64,000 nucleotides of DNA from Enchytraeus crypticus (Eukaryota > Annelida > Clitellata > Enchytraeida > Enchytraeidae). Under the pieces are notes generated by a model that saw nothing but the letters and a program-made list of their open reading frames with translations, did not search any database and was not told where the DNA came from. Location of the stretch: contig CAJHZI010000678.1 of the NCBI GenBank assembly GCA_905160935.1, forward strand, positions 1,613,001 to 1,677,000. The letters run 5' to 3'. The position numbers and the translations under genes were made by a program. Below are positions 1 through 10,700 of the stretch, one piece after another; position 1 is the first letter of the stretch; every line of letters begins with the position of its first letter.

Positions 1-48
1 ACTAAATAAATTAGATTATGATGGTACTAAATAAATTAGATTATGATG
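1..48 (+). repeat. 25-bp tandem repeat at left flank of LINE fragment
   Basis: Almost two copies of a 25-bp unit containing TACTAAATAAATTAGATTAT. The same pair of units recurs at 1128-1178, on the other side of the LINE fragment. This could be a long target-site duplication or an array of LINE tails. Confidence 0.85.
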
Positions 49-1127
49 GTAAGTAAAAGAATTTGTAACTGGTTCCAAAGTAATCGTTTAACTATTAATA
101 CAGCTAAATCAGCATATATTATTTTCTTTCCGTCTACCAATGACGAAGTGTATATATGTGATAACAATCTTACATTATTTATGGACCATAATCAAATTGC
201 AAGAGTTAATTGTATTAAATTCCTTGGTGTTGTAGAAATTGACGAACATTTAAGTTTTAAAAATCATATCGAAAAAATTACAAAAACTGTTAAAAGTGCT
301 AAAGCATTACTCTTTAATCGAAGAGAATTTATACCAATGTCCTGTCGCAGGAACTCGTATCTCTCTATGATATATTCTCGTGTAAGATATTGCATTGAAA
401 TTTATGGTTATGCCACTTGGAATGTTTTACAACCACTTCATATTGCTTGTAACAGAGTTCTGCGAACCTTGCCGGGAAGACATCGTTACTGTAATGTTAA
501 AGATCTCTATGTTTCTTATGGTATTTTGCCAGTTCATCTATTGTATAAATACTGTATGGCCAAGTTGATTCATAAATGTATTAGCAGTAATCTACTTAAG
601 TCCACAGTATTGGCTAATATGTTTGATCTCAACCACTCTAACCATAATTATTCAACTAGACTGCTTGACTCCAACTATCTGTTTAAAAAATTCAATGCGA
701 CATTCTATATATCTTATGTAAATGAGGCGTGTACGGACTGGAATAAAATTCCACCAACATCAAATTGCTACCAACCTTTTCTAGAGAATTTAAACAGTAT
801 TTATTAGAAAATTTGTCACAATAAGAAAAATTGTCTTTTTTTCTCATCCAATAACTTCTGCCTTGTTGTAATTTAAATCTTCTATGATTTGACACTTTCA
901 CTCTTTTATTTTGATTTAAAGTTTGATTTAGACATGTCGGACGGTTGTTAGCGGGGTGATTGATATCCGGGTGGTCAACTCGATAGGGTGTTATGCTCCC
1001 TCATTTATGGCCTGGTTCTGCATGTATTAGAGTGCCTGTCTTTGCGTTTTACTTTGTACCTTTATGTCATTCGAAATATGTTGACTGTCGCGCTGTGTGA
1101 TATGTGAACAGATAAACCTGTTTCCAG
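43..1127 (+). mobile_element. Non-LTR retrotransposon (LINE), 5'-truncated C-terminal RT end plus 3' UTR
   Basis: An open frame from 43 to 807 (254 codons) encodes the region after the catalytic core of a LINE reverse transcriptase. The typical block FLGV..ID..LSFKNHIEKI lies near residues 61-80, followed by the thumb-like region and a C-terminal WNKIPP stretch. No YADD core is present, so the copy is 5'-truncated. The 3' UTR runs to about 1115. A second, shorter copy of the same family lies at 52377-52844. Clade is uncertain (jockey/CR1-like end). Confidence 0.8.
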
Positions 1128-1178
1128 ATGGTACTAAATAAATTAGATTATGATGGTACTAAATAAATTAGATTATGT
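1128..1178 (+). repeat. 25-bp tandem repeat at right flank of LINE fragment
   Basis: Two copies of the same 25-bp unit found at 1-48. The copy of this LINE at 52377-52844 ends just before the position where this repeat begins, which suggests the repeat is flank rather than element. Confidence 0.85.
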
Positions 1179-2276
1179 CCAATAATCGCTGCACATATCA
1201 ATCAAGTTTCCTGTTCAGAGTAGGAAGGAAAGTCAAGGAAGAACTTGACACCTAAAGAACCGAATCTAAAAGCTTTAAAACATGTAAGATTGTAAGATAT
1301 GGCTCATAGTTAGCAAAAATAATAAATAAGATGACTTAAAATATGAATGATTACTAATTAAAATTTGTTTAGTTTCAAATATATTTCTCCAAAATTTTCA
1401 TTTCAGTTCTGTTGTAATTTACTAGTATGATTTGTATGTGCAGTTATGTTGTACGTTGCTATAGATCTAGTCTATAATAATTTCATAGGAAGTTAAAATG
1501 CTACAACTAAAGAAATTTAATTAAAATAAAATGCATGAATGCTTTGAATATATCAATCAATAGCAAGAAAATAACAAATCGGGCTTGTGGTACTGATAGG
1601 TAGAAATTACTTAAACTTAGCTTTTAAACAGGCAGGTCAAATATCTATTGATATAGAGTACGAGAGCATTATTGTCAATCTAACATATATTAGTTTTAGA
1701 GTTATTCATAATTTAAACATAATATTTTAATACCTGCATTTTGTCATATGAAAAACTCCTGCTAGTTTCATGATTTAATGATCCACTGAAATCTACCAAA
1801 ATTGTATACAAAAACTTAAATACACCAGAATTGCAAATAAAATGGAACAAATATGAAGAAACTGCATTAAAATATTAGCGCATATTATAAGGCATTCTAT
1901 TAGTATAATAGTATTATATTACAGGCATGTTATTAAAGGCAAATAGCTGGGGGGTGCTCCTGCAATCTTGGAGGCTTAGGTGAAATCCTACAAGATTATA
2001 TCAATTCACTTGCTAATTTTCTAACAACATCGATACTATTAACTTTGTTTAACACTTATATTCTTTACGAAAGCATGATATAGTATTAATTAATAAATTA
2101 ATAGATTAATTAATCTTAAACCTAATTTTAAAACTTCACACAAACTTTGTGTAACACTTGTATTTTTTACGGAAGCATGATATGTAATTAATTAATAAAT
2201 TAATAGATTAATTATCTTAAACCTAATTTTAAAACTTCACACGAATTAGAACATATGACGAAAACATTATACATAC
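1179..2276. other. AT-rich FIGNL1 intron with a two-copy tandem duplication
   Basis: No coding signal is visible; this is most likely the start of FIGNL1 intron 4. The stretch from about 2042 to 2145 is repeated at about 2146-2241, both copies containing GAAAGCATGATAT-like text and AAACCTAATTTTAAAACTTC. The second copy ends 35 bases from the exon 4 donor. 1179-2040 otherwise shows nothing recognisable. Confidence 0.7.
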
Positions 2277-2958
2277 TTCTAGGATTTCTAATACCGGAAG
2301 ACACTCCTTCTCTCTCTCGCATGTGCGGTAGGCTCACGTTCGTTCTGAAGAAATTACTCTGATTTAGCCCTTCCACTGGATTCATTCCAGGATTTGATTG
2401 ATTGGACACTTCCACAGGCTTATCCTGACACAGGCTCCAGAATGAATTCTGAGCAGCAGTTGAAGATAAATCACAGAGTGGGTTTTTAACTGGTCGACAT
2501 CCAGCTTTCTGATTCGGTTTCGTACTAACAGCAGCACTAGCAGACAAATTCTCTAAAGAATGTTTTGCAAGTCCAGTCATTTCAACTTCTGTCTTAACAG
2601 ATGCTAGTCCGTCGTAACAGGCACCGCTACCAATAGCTGATAAATTATTTCCCACGTGAGCAATGCCATTAGTTTGCACTTTAGATGCATTTGAATTTGA
2701 TTCATTCTCTCTGTAGACAACATTCCTATCTTTTACCATCACATCTTCTTTACTGTCAAAGAGCTTGGATGATAACTGACCACCTACAGCTTCTCTACTA
2801 GTACCCTGGTAATGCTTCAGATCTCGTCTCTCCTGCAGAGTATCTGCCGCTAGCATTGACTTGTTCGCCACTGGTTTCTCTGGTTTCACTGGTCCGTTTC
2901 GTTTCGTTGTTGGCTGATGGTCTTTACCAGCAGTACGGCATTCCCTCAACCGATATTC
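2277..2958 (-). CDS. FIGNL1: FIGNL1 exon 4 (disordered linker)
   Basis: 682-bp exon starting EYRLRECRTAGKDHQPT after a TTGTTAG acceptor and ending at GTATGT. Rich in Ser, Asn, Lys and Gln with no visible fold, as in the linker of fidgetin family members. The frame stays open to 2212 but the good donor at 2276 is the more likely end. Confidence 0.75.
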
Positions 2959-5900
2959 CTAACAAGAAAGAATTCCAGAAACAGAAGCAATGTTAATTGC
3001 AGTGTATTTTCTGAACATTACTCAGGCCAGTGCGTAGGTTAGTGCTTACCCTAGGTTCAATTGGAATCAATTTGAGTTTCAGTGCTCACTAATATGGCGT
3101 TAAGATTATTTTAAATATCTTATACCAGTCTATTGAAATGTCCTAAAAGACATAGCATCATATCCATCAAAATCATCAAAATTAACAAGCAAAATTTTAA
3201 TATTGAGATAAACTATAGAAATTAAACAATGAGTTTCTTTTAATTAGAAGACAAGTGAATACTGAACTATTAAGAATTTCAATGTTACTAAGACATCACG
3301 TCCGCGCCGGCTGCTATTGGAGCGCCAACAAAAGGCGATGATTACTAATAACCATGGAGAGGAAATAACGAAAACAACAAGAACAGCAACTAAGAAAGGA
3401 AACATTGTAAACACATGCAGTATGTCATGTGTGTAACTATATGGAATTTAAAAAAAAATTAAATTAAAAACACATATGGCAAACATTCATTAGTCCTTGC
3501 TCTTCATTAATATTCCATATAGTAACAACTTTCAACTACCTCAGCCTGCGTGATAGCTTTCTGAACACAATCCAAGTTCATACTGAGATTAGATTTCCAT
3601 TGTGAACTTTCTGTATAACAAGGATCACAACAAGCAAAGCTAAATAGATCAATAGAGTCCCTTAGTACTAAAATACTTCAGAAACTCACATTCCGAATCA
3701 GAAACTCTCGTAAAAAATTAGAGCACAAAATAGTTTCACCTAAATCTGTCTTAAATACAGTTTATCTTGCTAAGCTCATTTTTGATGACGGTGCTAAAAT
3801 ACATTGTAACTGCAAATAAATCATATTATCTAGAGTGGTAGATTTAAAAAAATTAGCATTTCATTGTTCTGGCTGGTACAAAGAACAGCATACTTTTGTA
3901 TGGAATCAGAAGTTAAGCATAAAGTTACATTTTAGACAAAACTTGAGACCTGAATGGAAACCAAAAGAATAAAAAGACTACCACAAAAATTTGGCTAATC
4001 AAATCTTATTCAAGTTTAGCAAATTTCATTACAAGTAACAATAATCACCAATGATGTTAATATATTATATATAATAGAGGAAAGCAACGGGAAACCACCT
4101 CAGGCACCATATTTTTTCCAAACTACAGACTACATTAAGTTGTGGTGACGGCAGTCTTTTGTGGAAGGATTGTCTTGTTGATCAATGGAGTGCTCTATAT
4201 GGGGTGTTCATCATGTGAGCAGGAATATGTACCATGGACCTGCCAGTTGGCTTAACTCTACAGAGAGAAAGATATGTCGTCATCAAAAAAACTCATATTC
4301 AAAATCAGCCACTTGGCAAGACATTTGAAGACCAACATTGGCATTCCAAATAGGAAACTATTAAAAACATGAAACTTTTTAAACTGAAACCAATCGGTGC
4401 ATATCTAGGTGATGAATCCTCTAAAAAACCTAAAGTCTGCGAAACCTAACACTGCAGAAATACAATTTTATAAATATTGATAAAAGAAATTGGGTCTAGG
4501 CTCACGATTAGGGCAGTTCGAGATCAGTGACAGCGCAGATTCTGCGTAGTTATTCAAACCTACAAAACATAAGAACAAGCAAATGATTTAGAAAAGTCCA
4601 AGCATAGTTTCATTATTAACCAGAATTGGCATCCTTAGACATTGGGCATTATAACAGGTTAATGGGGTCTTATTAATAACATTGCGCATATACAAGAGTT
4701 TGATATTAGTATAATGCAAAACTTATTAAATGGTAGGTACTTCTGAATGAACTAGAACTATTAAATGAAAAATTCAATTAAAATCAACTGTTAAAAAAGC
4801 TAATGTTAACGTCAGTTTCCTCACTCTAAAGCTGTGTCAGTGATGGGCGAGCCCAGGACTTGAACCCCGCACATACTGATCCGCGATCGAATTTCTTGCT
4901 GACTATCACCATGGGCTCCAGCCTGTGGTGATGTCGGCAATTATAACAGTAAAGTGGTAATGATAACATTAGAATACTCTTAAGGCAGTCAACTAGATTC
5001 GCATTCTTCTCAGATATATTACACCTTTAAAGGATCTATGTAAAAGAGAGCTGCCACTGTTTTCGTCGAATATTATGCAATCTACTTGTGCTTAACTAAA
5101 TAGGTAATATTCAAGAATAAGATCAATTTGAAATACAACATTTCTATTAATAGAATTTTGTAATAATAATCTGATGCTTACACACAGTGTAGTACAACGT
5201 GCAGTTGATTTTCACTATTTCAAATTCACTGTCAGTTACCAGCTCTCAAAAAAATATTTCCAGTCATACTTAGTCTATACACATGTCTACGTTTACTTTG
5301 AATTTGAAAAAAAGTGAAATTAATAAGTTTTAGAATATAAATACTTAATCATAAATTGAAAAAATCAAACCAAAACATTACACCTTCTTCTTCTAAAGGG
5401 CGATCAAGAAGTTGACTGTAGGCCTCAACTTGATTACGATGTACATCAGCAGCAGCCTCTGGCGATAAACTAAAAACAGTAAATAGGACAGAATTGCAAA
5501 ATCATTCATTTAAAATTAATAATCTCCAATTAATAATTTTTAAAATTTTTAATTTAATTAATCACTTCACATTTTTCAATCTTTAGTTATATTTTATTAT
5601 TATTTATTTTATTTCACCAATTCAATGGTAGACAAGTACAAAAGACAACATTGCAAAGCTATCAAGTGAGCAACTAACATGCAAATTGTCAATATTGTTA
5701 AATGACAAAAAGTGAATAGCAAAATGTGCGACCAATATCGAATGTATGTTATAATTATTGAAGTCCCTTTCCTACATCCATTTATGGCAGTCTAAAGTCA
5801 AACAGTCAAATATTGTCAGCATAGAACAAAAATGTGTACGAAATATTAATTCACTAAGTCATCAAAACATATTAAACTAACAAAATACTCTTAAAAGTGA

Positions 5901-6634
5901 CATCAGTGTCTGGAAAGCTAAGAATGTTAAACAGTAGCCTCAGGAGTGAAACCAAATATAGAGAATAGAATCGAATTGCAAAACATCCAATTTCAGTTCG
6001 TAGTTAGTACCAATTTTTAAAACATAAATTTAAATTACTCACGAATTCCATTGTATGAATTTAAAGATATTGGATTCCTTTTCAAACTACCTATTTATGG
6101 CAGTCAGAAGTCAAATACTGTTGGCACATGACAAAACATATTAAGCTAGCAAACCACTATTAAAAAGAGTCAGTGAGAGACAAGCTAAGAAATTCAAATC
6201 CACCTATACTGTTTCACAGTCTGAGACCTAACGTAGCAGCCACTGGTGTTGCTATGACTACTAAATACAGCATAATTAGCCAGATATAAAAGTGCCTACA
6301 TTCCAAACTTCTACTTCTACTTCTGGCAGGAGCCAGTGGCGATGTCGGTAAGATATTCGACTGCGGATCAGTATGTGCGGGGTTCAACTCCTGGGCTCGC
6401 CCGTCACTGATATCGCTTTTGAGTGAGGAAACTGACATTAACATTAGCTTTACCAGCTTGTTTTACTTACATTCCGGAAGCTCTGGCATACTCCACCTGA
6501 GTGATGAGTCCTCGTAGAGCATCTGCACGAATCCACTTCTTGTCAGGATCCCCGTCCTGAGACTGACAGTCCTGAAAGTGTAGCTGTTGCCATCTAGCCA
6601 GCAGAGTTTTTTGATCCTCACTAAATCTTGGCAT
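2277..6634 (-). CDS. FIGNL1: FIGNL1-like AAA ATPase, 5' half (four exons; 3' part outside window)
   Basis: Four exons, 6634..6471, 5469..5384, 3610..3540 and 2958..2277, join in frame to 334 codons that run off the window as an open intron. From memory of human FIGNL1, the N-terminus matches well: a W-Q start helix, an ADA.R..I..VEYARAS block, an N-V-EAYSQLLD block, and SSQWKSNLSMN followed by VQKAITQAE. The rest is a low-complexity Ser/Asn-rich linker, as expected before the AAA domain. FIGNL1 is a nuclear AAA ATPase that acts on RAD51 in homologous recombination and meiosis. The ATG is preceded in frame by TGA four codons upstream. Because Walker motifs are not in view, the name rests on the N-terminal region only. 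An intron 1 duplication reaches into exon 2. Confidence 0.72.
3298..3460 (+). mobile_element. 5S-derived SINE, 5'-truncated copy
   Basis: Carries the body and tail shared with the fuller copies at 14247, 15309 and 22125 (CGCCGGCTGCTATTGGAGCG, then ACTAATAACCATGGAGAGGA and GAAAGGAAAC). The 5S-like head is missing. Confidence 0.8.
3540..3610 (-). CDS. FIGNL1: FIGNL1 exon 3
   Basis: 71 bp between an ATACAG acceptor and a GTAGTT donor. Encodes SSQWKSNLSMNLDCVQKAIT in the correct frame with both neighbours, matching the W-x-S-x-L-S-x-N block of FIGNL1. It is too short to stand out as an ORF and was found by reading for splice sites. Confidence 0.78.
4075..4292 (+). mobile_element. RTE-associated tail repeat
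   Basis: Partial copy of the repeat seen in full at 34880-35262 and 38018-38397. It includes GGAAAGCAACGGGAAACCAC and ends with the RTE-like 3' end ATGTACCATGGACCTGCCAG. It has no coding potential and is probably a non-autonomous element sharing a LINE 3' end. Confidence 0.7.
4799..4924 (-). mobile_element. tRNA-derived SINE (family 1)
   Basis: Minus-strand copy with a B-box region reading GGTTCAAGTCC-like, a degraded A box, and the family tail GAGGAAACTGACGTTAAC in mutated form. Confidence 0.85.
5384..5469 (-). CDS. FIGNL1: FIGNL1 exon 2
   Basis: 86 bp, phase 2 in and phase 1 out, preceded by TTTTTAG and followed by GTGTAA. Encodes the block LSPEAAADVHRNQVEAYSQL and an acidic run. The 5' edge appears in a degraded duplicate at about 5936-5990. 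Confidence 0.8.
5475..6210. repeat. Old degenerate duplication in FIGNL1 intron 1
   Basis: The region 5455-5930 is partly repeated at 5936-6210. Shared anchors include AGCCTC then AATAG then GAATTGCAAAA, later TTTATGGCAGTC, and later AACATATTAA. The first anchor covers the 5' edge of exon 2. The copies are diverged and gapped. Confidence 0.6.
6323..6456 (+). mobile_element. tRNA-derived SINE (family 1)
   Basis: Near full-length copy: A box in TGGCGATGTCGGTAAG, B box in GGTTCAACTCC, and the tail GAGGAAACTGACATTAAC. It sits in FIGNL1 intron 1, 15 bp from the exon 1 donor. Confidence 0.9.
6471..6634 (-). CDS. FIGNL1: FIGNL1 exon 1 (start codon)
   Basis: Begins MPRFSEDQKTLLARWQQLHF and ends in phase 2 at a strong GTAAGT donor. 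The ATG at 6634-6632 is the first in frame after TGA. The protein block ADALRGLITQVEYARAS corresponds to the conserved N-terminal FIGNL1 helices. Confidence 0.8.
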
Positions 6635-6869
6635 CTCAGAATATCACGGGATATGTACGATATCTTAATCTAAAAAATAATAGTATTAGAATGTTTGTTG
6701 ATTACCACCATTCACTGAATTAAATTTTTTAAAATTAGCATCTGATTTTTAAAAACTATTTTACTTGATCCGTGATATATTAAGTTGTAATGTGCTCAAA
6801 TTTAACAAATTACCTAGTTTGCTACAGTAGATCCTACCATTCGACATGCATAAACTCCAATATTTTGTT

Positions 6870-7060
6870 TAAAATACTTTGTTTAAGCCTAGAGTAAGGA
6901 CAGACATAGGAAGGTTTTCCTTTTCTCATAGGGTGATTGATAAGTGGAACTCTTTGAGTGAGGAAGTTGTCAATGCGGTGTCAGTGAATAGTTTTTAAAA
7001 CAAGCTGGATGTTGTAATCATGTATGATTGGGGATTGAAATAAGACCTTGGCTTTCATCT
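6870..7060 (+). mobile_element. CR1/L2-like LINE C-terminal scrap
   Basis: Translates to RTDIGRFSFSHRVIDKWNSL followed by SEEVVNAVSVNSF, the very common C-terminal end of CR1/L2-type LINE polymerases. Only this end survives; a stop follows within the motif. Confidence 0.75.
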
Positions 7061-7758
7061 CTTTTTCCTGCTACCCAAGTTTGAAGAAAGAATGCAATAA
7101 TGAAAGATGGTAGCAATTCTGGTAAATTCTGGTCAATTTAAATAACTTTTACATAGATAATACTCATAATACAACAGACTCATAGCTACAAAATTACAAA
7201 TTAAATGGCCGAACTCAGCTTGACTGTACTAGGACATTTTATTGATCAAATGTTCCCAGGCTTACTTATTTGCTGAAATAATGTGATGCCCATGGTGATG
7301 CCAATAAACTGATCAAGCGCATAATTTATATGACGACGAAAAATTATATATCGTACAGGCCTTTAAATATAAATTAAATATGGAACAATTAATAGATTTG
7401 TAGAGTAGAATAAAGAAAAGCAATATATCGCACAAATTTAATTAAAGCGCCCAACTAATGAATGTTTACAATACAAGCATCAGTGTTGCCAAAGTCCATG
7501 AAATTTTCTAAACACAGCTCAAAATTCCCCTTCAAATCTGATAAATAACAGTGCTACGTTTATGTTTAGAGTTATTCTACGGTAACTAGGACTATGCCTA
7601 TTCTTTCAACTAATTGAATACATCAACCTCTTATTTATTAAACAAATTAAAAAAAGTTTATTTTTAAATAAAAAAGCAATTTGCAATTGCAAGACATATC
7701 ATCTATCGTTCTCATTCCACTGCGAAAATACGCCGTATTTAAGTTTTTCTGAAATCTT
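7061..7758. other. Intergenic, nothing recognised
   Basis: AT-rich spacer between the FIGNL1 start and the 3' end of the large reverse transcriptase ORF. I see no exon, repeat copy or 3' hairpin of the LINE type found at 44391-44414. Confidence 0.5.
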
Positions 7759-10700
7759 CTATGAGATATCGGCTGATCTGCACTCAGATCTCCCTCCCGT
7801 CTCGCTCTTCACCAACTCCGATATCATAGAAAATTGCTCCCTACCAATCAGCTGACTGCTGCGCTCCCGCCTCATTCCAGCAGCATGAGGCTGCTGTTGA
7901 TGTAGCAGTGGCAGACCAAACAGCTGCTGATCAGATCTCGTGGGAGCAGACTGAGCTCTACCAAGAGGCTGTATCAGAGCATTGATCTCCAGACTGAACG
8001 GATGGTTGACGTAGAACGGAGAGAGCAGGTCAGCCGTGGGTTGAACGTAACCATCTTGCGGCGGCTGAGAGGTGTCAGTGTCAGGACGCAGAAGAACCTG
8101 AGGGGTCAACCCAGCCGGTGAGCTGATCGGGTTCTGCGGCTGGTGTCCCCTGAACTTGGGGCACCTCACTGGGGAGTCAACACTCGCAGTGGCCAGGCTC
8201 GAGAGCTGAGGCCCTGCCCCTCGCAGAGGTTTGTGGGTCGAGGAGTGTGTTGGAGGCAGGGAGCCAGATGATCCTGGTGAGCTCACAGAAAACCCGATAT
8301 GCTGTCGATCAAAGCTCTGATGTTGTTGTTGCTTCTGGAGATTGAAATGAAGCACCCGCTTAATCTGAGGCCTCCACGACTGCATCTTCTTCTTCTGTTT
8401 CATATGAAGTGTCTGACGGCCGTGATGTGATGGAAGTGCAATGTGATGGAAGTTCTGCACTGAGGCAAAACTACAGTTCAATACTGGCGAAACACTACCA
8501 CTACACAGAACTCTCGAGGTCAGCATCAGCAAATCCACGTCGTAGCTGACTTCGTAAGCGATAGCTGAAGGTTTGTACAGCGACATATTCCCTATTGATG
8601 ATGTAGAACATCGAGGTAATGCAATGTCATCGATGTTGAGGGGCTCAAAGAGTTTAGGGACTTCAGGCGACAACACGCGACGTTTGAAATTTGTTTGTGA
8701 TTTGCCACCCAAGACACAAATTTCAGCAGAACGCGGACATATAGCCGTACCTATAAGTACTTCTACTTTCTTCTTCTTCAGCCCCGCCACCCAACTCACT
8801 CCATTAGCAATCTGATGATTGTGGGAAGCAGAACAATGCAAAGGTTTACCGGGTGTGTCGAGAGTAGAGCCGGTGAACCCGTACAGATCCTTGACATATG
8901 AGATCCCAGGGATGTAGGATAGATTTATGAGAGGACTGATGGCCACCGAGTTACGATACTCAAGAAGAAAACTGTGAACATACATAAGGATCTTACTTGA
9001 TTCAGACGATTTTATTGCTGAAAATGATGATTTTTCAGCCGATGAGTTCTCTAGGATCTTTCCCTCAGGCCCTTCATTAGTCTTAGGGTCTGTGACTATG
9101 AAGTTCATTGCCTTTGTAGGTTTCTGTTTTCTCATGTCATGAGTCTCGTAAATCCTATTAACATTAGATTCTGGATGTGGTTTACGCTTCCTTAGTTGTC
9201 GACTGGACGAATTGTCCATTTCTCCACACATTGCTTTAGCTTCAACGATGGTCAGGTCAAGAACAGATCTGCGAGATCCTCGTCTGCTTCTCTTTGTAAC
9301 AGTAGCAGCTGAGTTAAAGCTGTCCGTGTTATATGCTACGACATCGTTTCTGTCTTTCTCATTCGAACCTACCACTTCTAAATCATATGATGACGCATCA
9401 TTAGAGATCGAAGACAGCAGTGGATGTGCTCCATTGAAAGGTTCAGAAGTTTCAAGTGGCGCTGTCAAAGGATTAAACAAACAGGAGCTTGAAATGGAAT
9501 CGAAATCTGAAGGCATGGTTCCGTCTGGTGCATCAGCTAGAATTATGGTCATAGCAGCTGTAGCAATCGAGACAGGTAAACCATGAGAGGTAGTAGGATT
9601 CACATTATCCTCAGAAGCAGGATCATCAGAATGAGAAAACGATCCTCTAAAACAGACAGCATTAAAGCGCTGAAGTGCCATTGAAATTCTTTGCCTCAAG
9701 AAAGAGGTTTCACGATTATCATCGGTAATATCTGAAATTTTTCTACCTAATATGTTGATAAACTCTGAGGCAGCTTCATTCGTTGGGCCAAATGTTTCAA
9801 TTGCTATTGGCATGAAGTCGTAGACTGAAGGCAAATCCTTATATTTCTCGAGTTTCCTTCTGGCAGCCAGTTCGGCTGCTCCGCCAGCCGAAGATGAAGT
9901 TACGTGAAGGTAAGAATTGGCTAGGGTATCAGAGACTGTTACATCCCATGCTAAGCACTTACCCTTTTGCCACGGAATGAGAGTAAGGCCATCCGGGCGC
10001 TTTCCATCAGACCGAAAGAGACCCGGAGGCTCCTTGATAGAAGGAATGCTGGCTTTGGTAAGAGCACGCCAAACGATGTCGTTCAGATTGTGATGTCGAC
10101 TAGCCCTACCTGCACTCCTCTTGCACGATAGACTGTGGATGCCTCTAGAGTCTACTATGGAACCACATGGACAAGTGTGCGGCTCACACAGCCGAGCACC
10201 AAGTCTGAAGCCAATAGCAACTCTAACGGACTCGTCGTCCAAATGAAGGCCGCAGGATGAGATAGGGAAGGCGTGTAACCAGTCACTGCTTCGTGGACTT
10301 GAAACAGCCAGGAGCCTTGCTCTATCAGATGCGTCAGATTGAAAGTTTAAAATCTGCTCAAAGCATTTTTCGATGGCTGCTGCGTCCCAGAATTTTTGCA
10401 TTTTATCTTTGTCTCCAGTTGGAGCTACAGCGTTATACCGTTCAGACCATAATGAAAGAGCAAGATCAAAGTTGACATCATGATAGGATGAGAAGTGACC
10501 TAGAATGGAATCCTGAAGTGGCCTGGTAGAAATGTATGAAGATATGAAAGCTGAGGGCGCAACATGCGATGTTTGTCTAATACCTAACCCACCTTTCTTA
10601 ACTGGTAGAGTAGCCTGTGACCACTGAGTATCAGACAGGGCAATGTTAGACATCGTGGAAAGGCACTCTTTCAGTTTATTATCAAATGCTATTAATGCTG

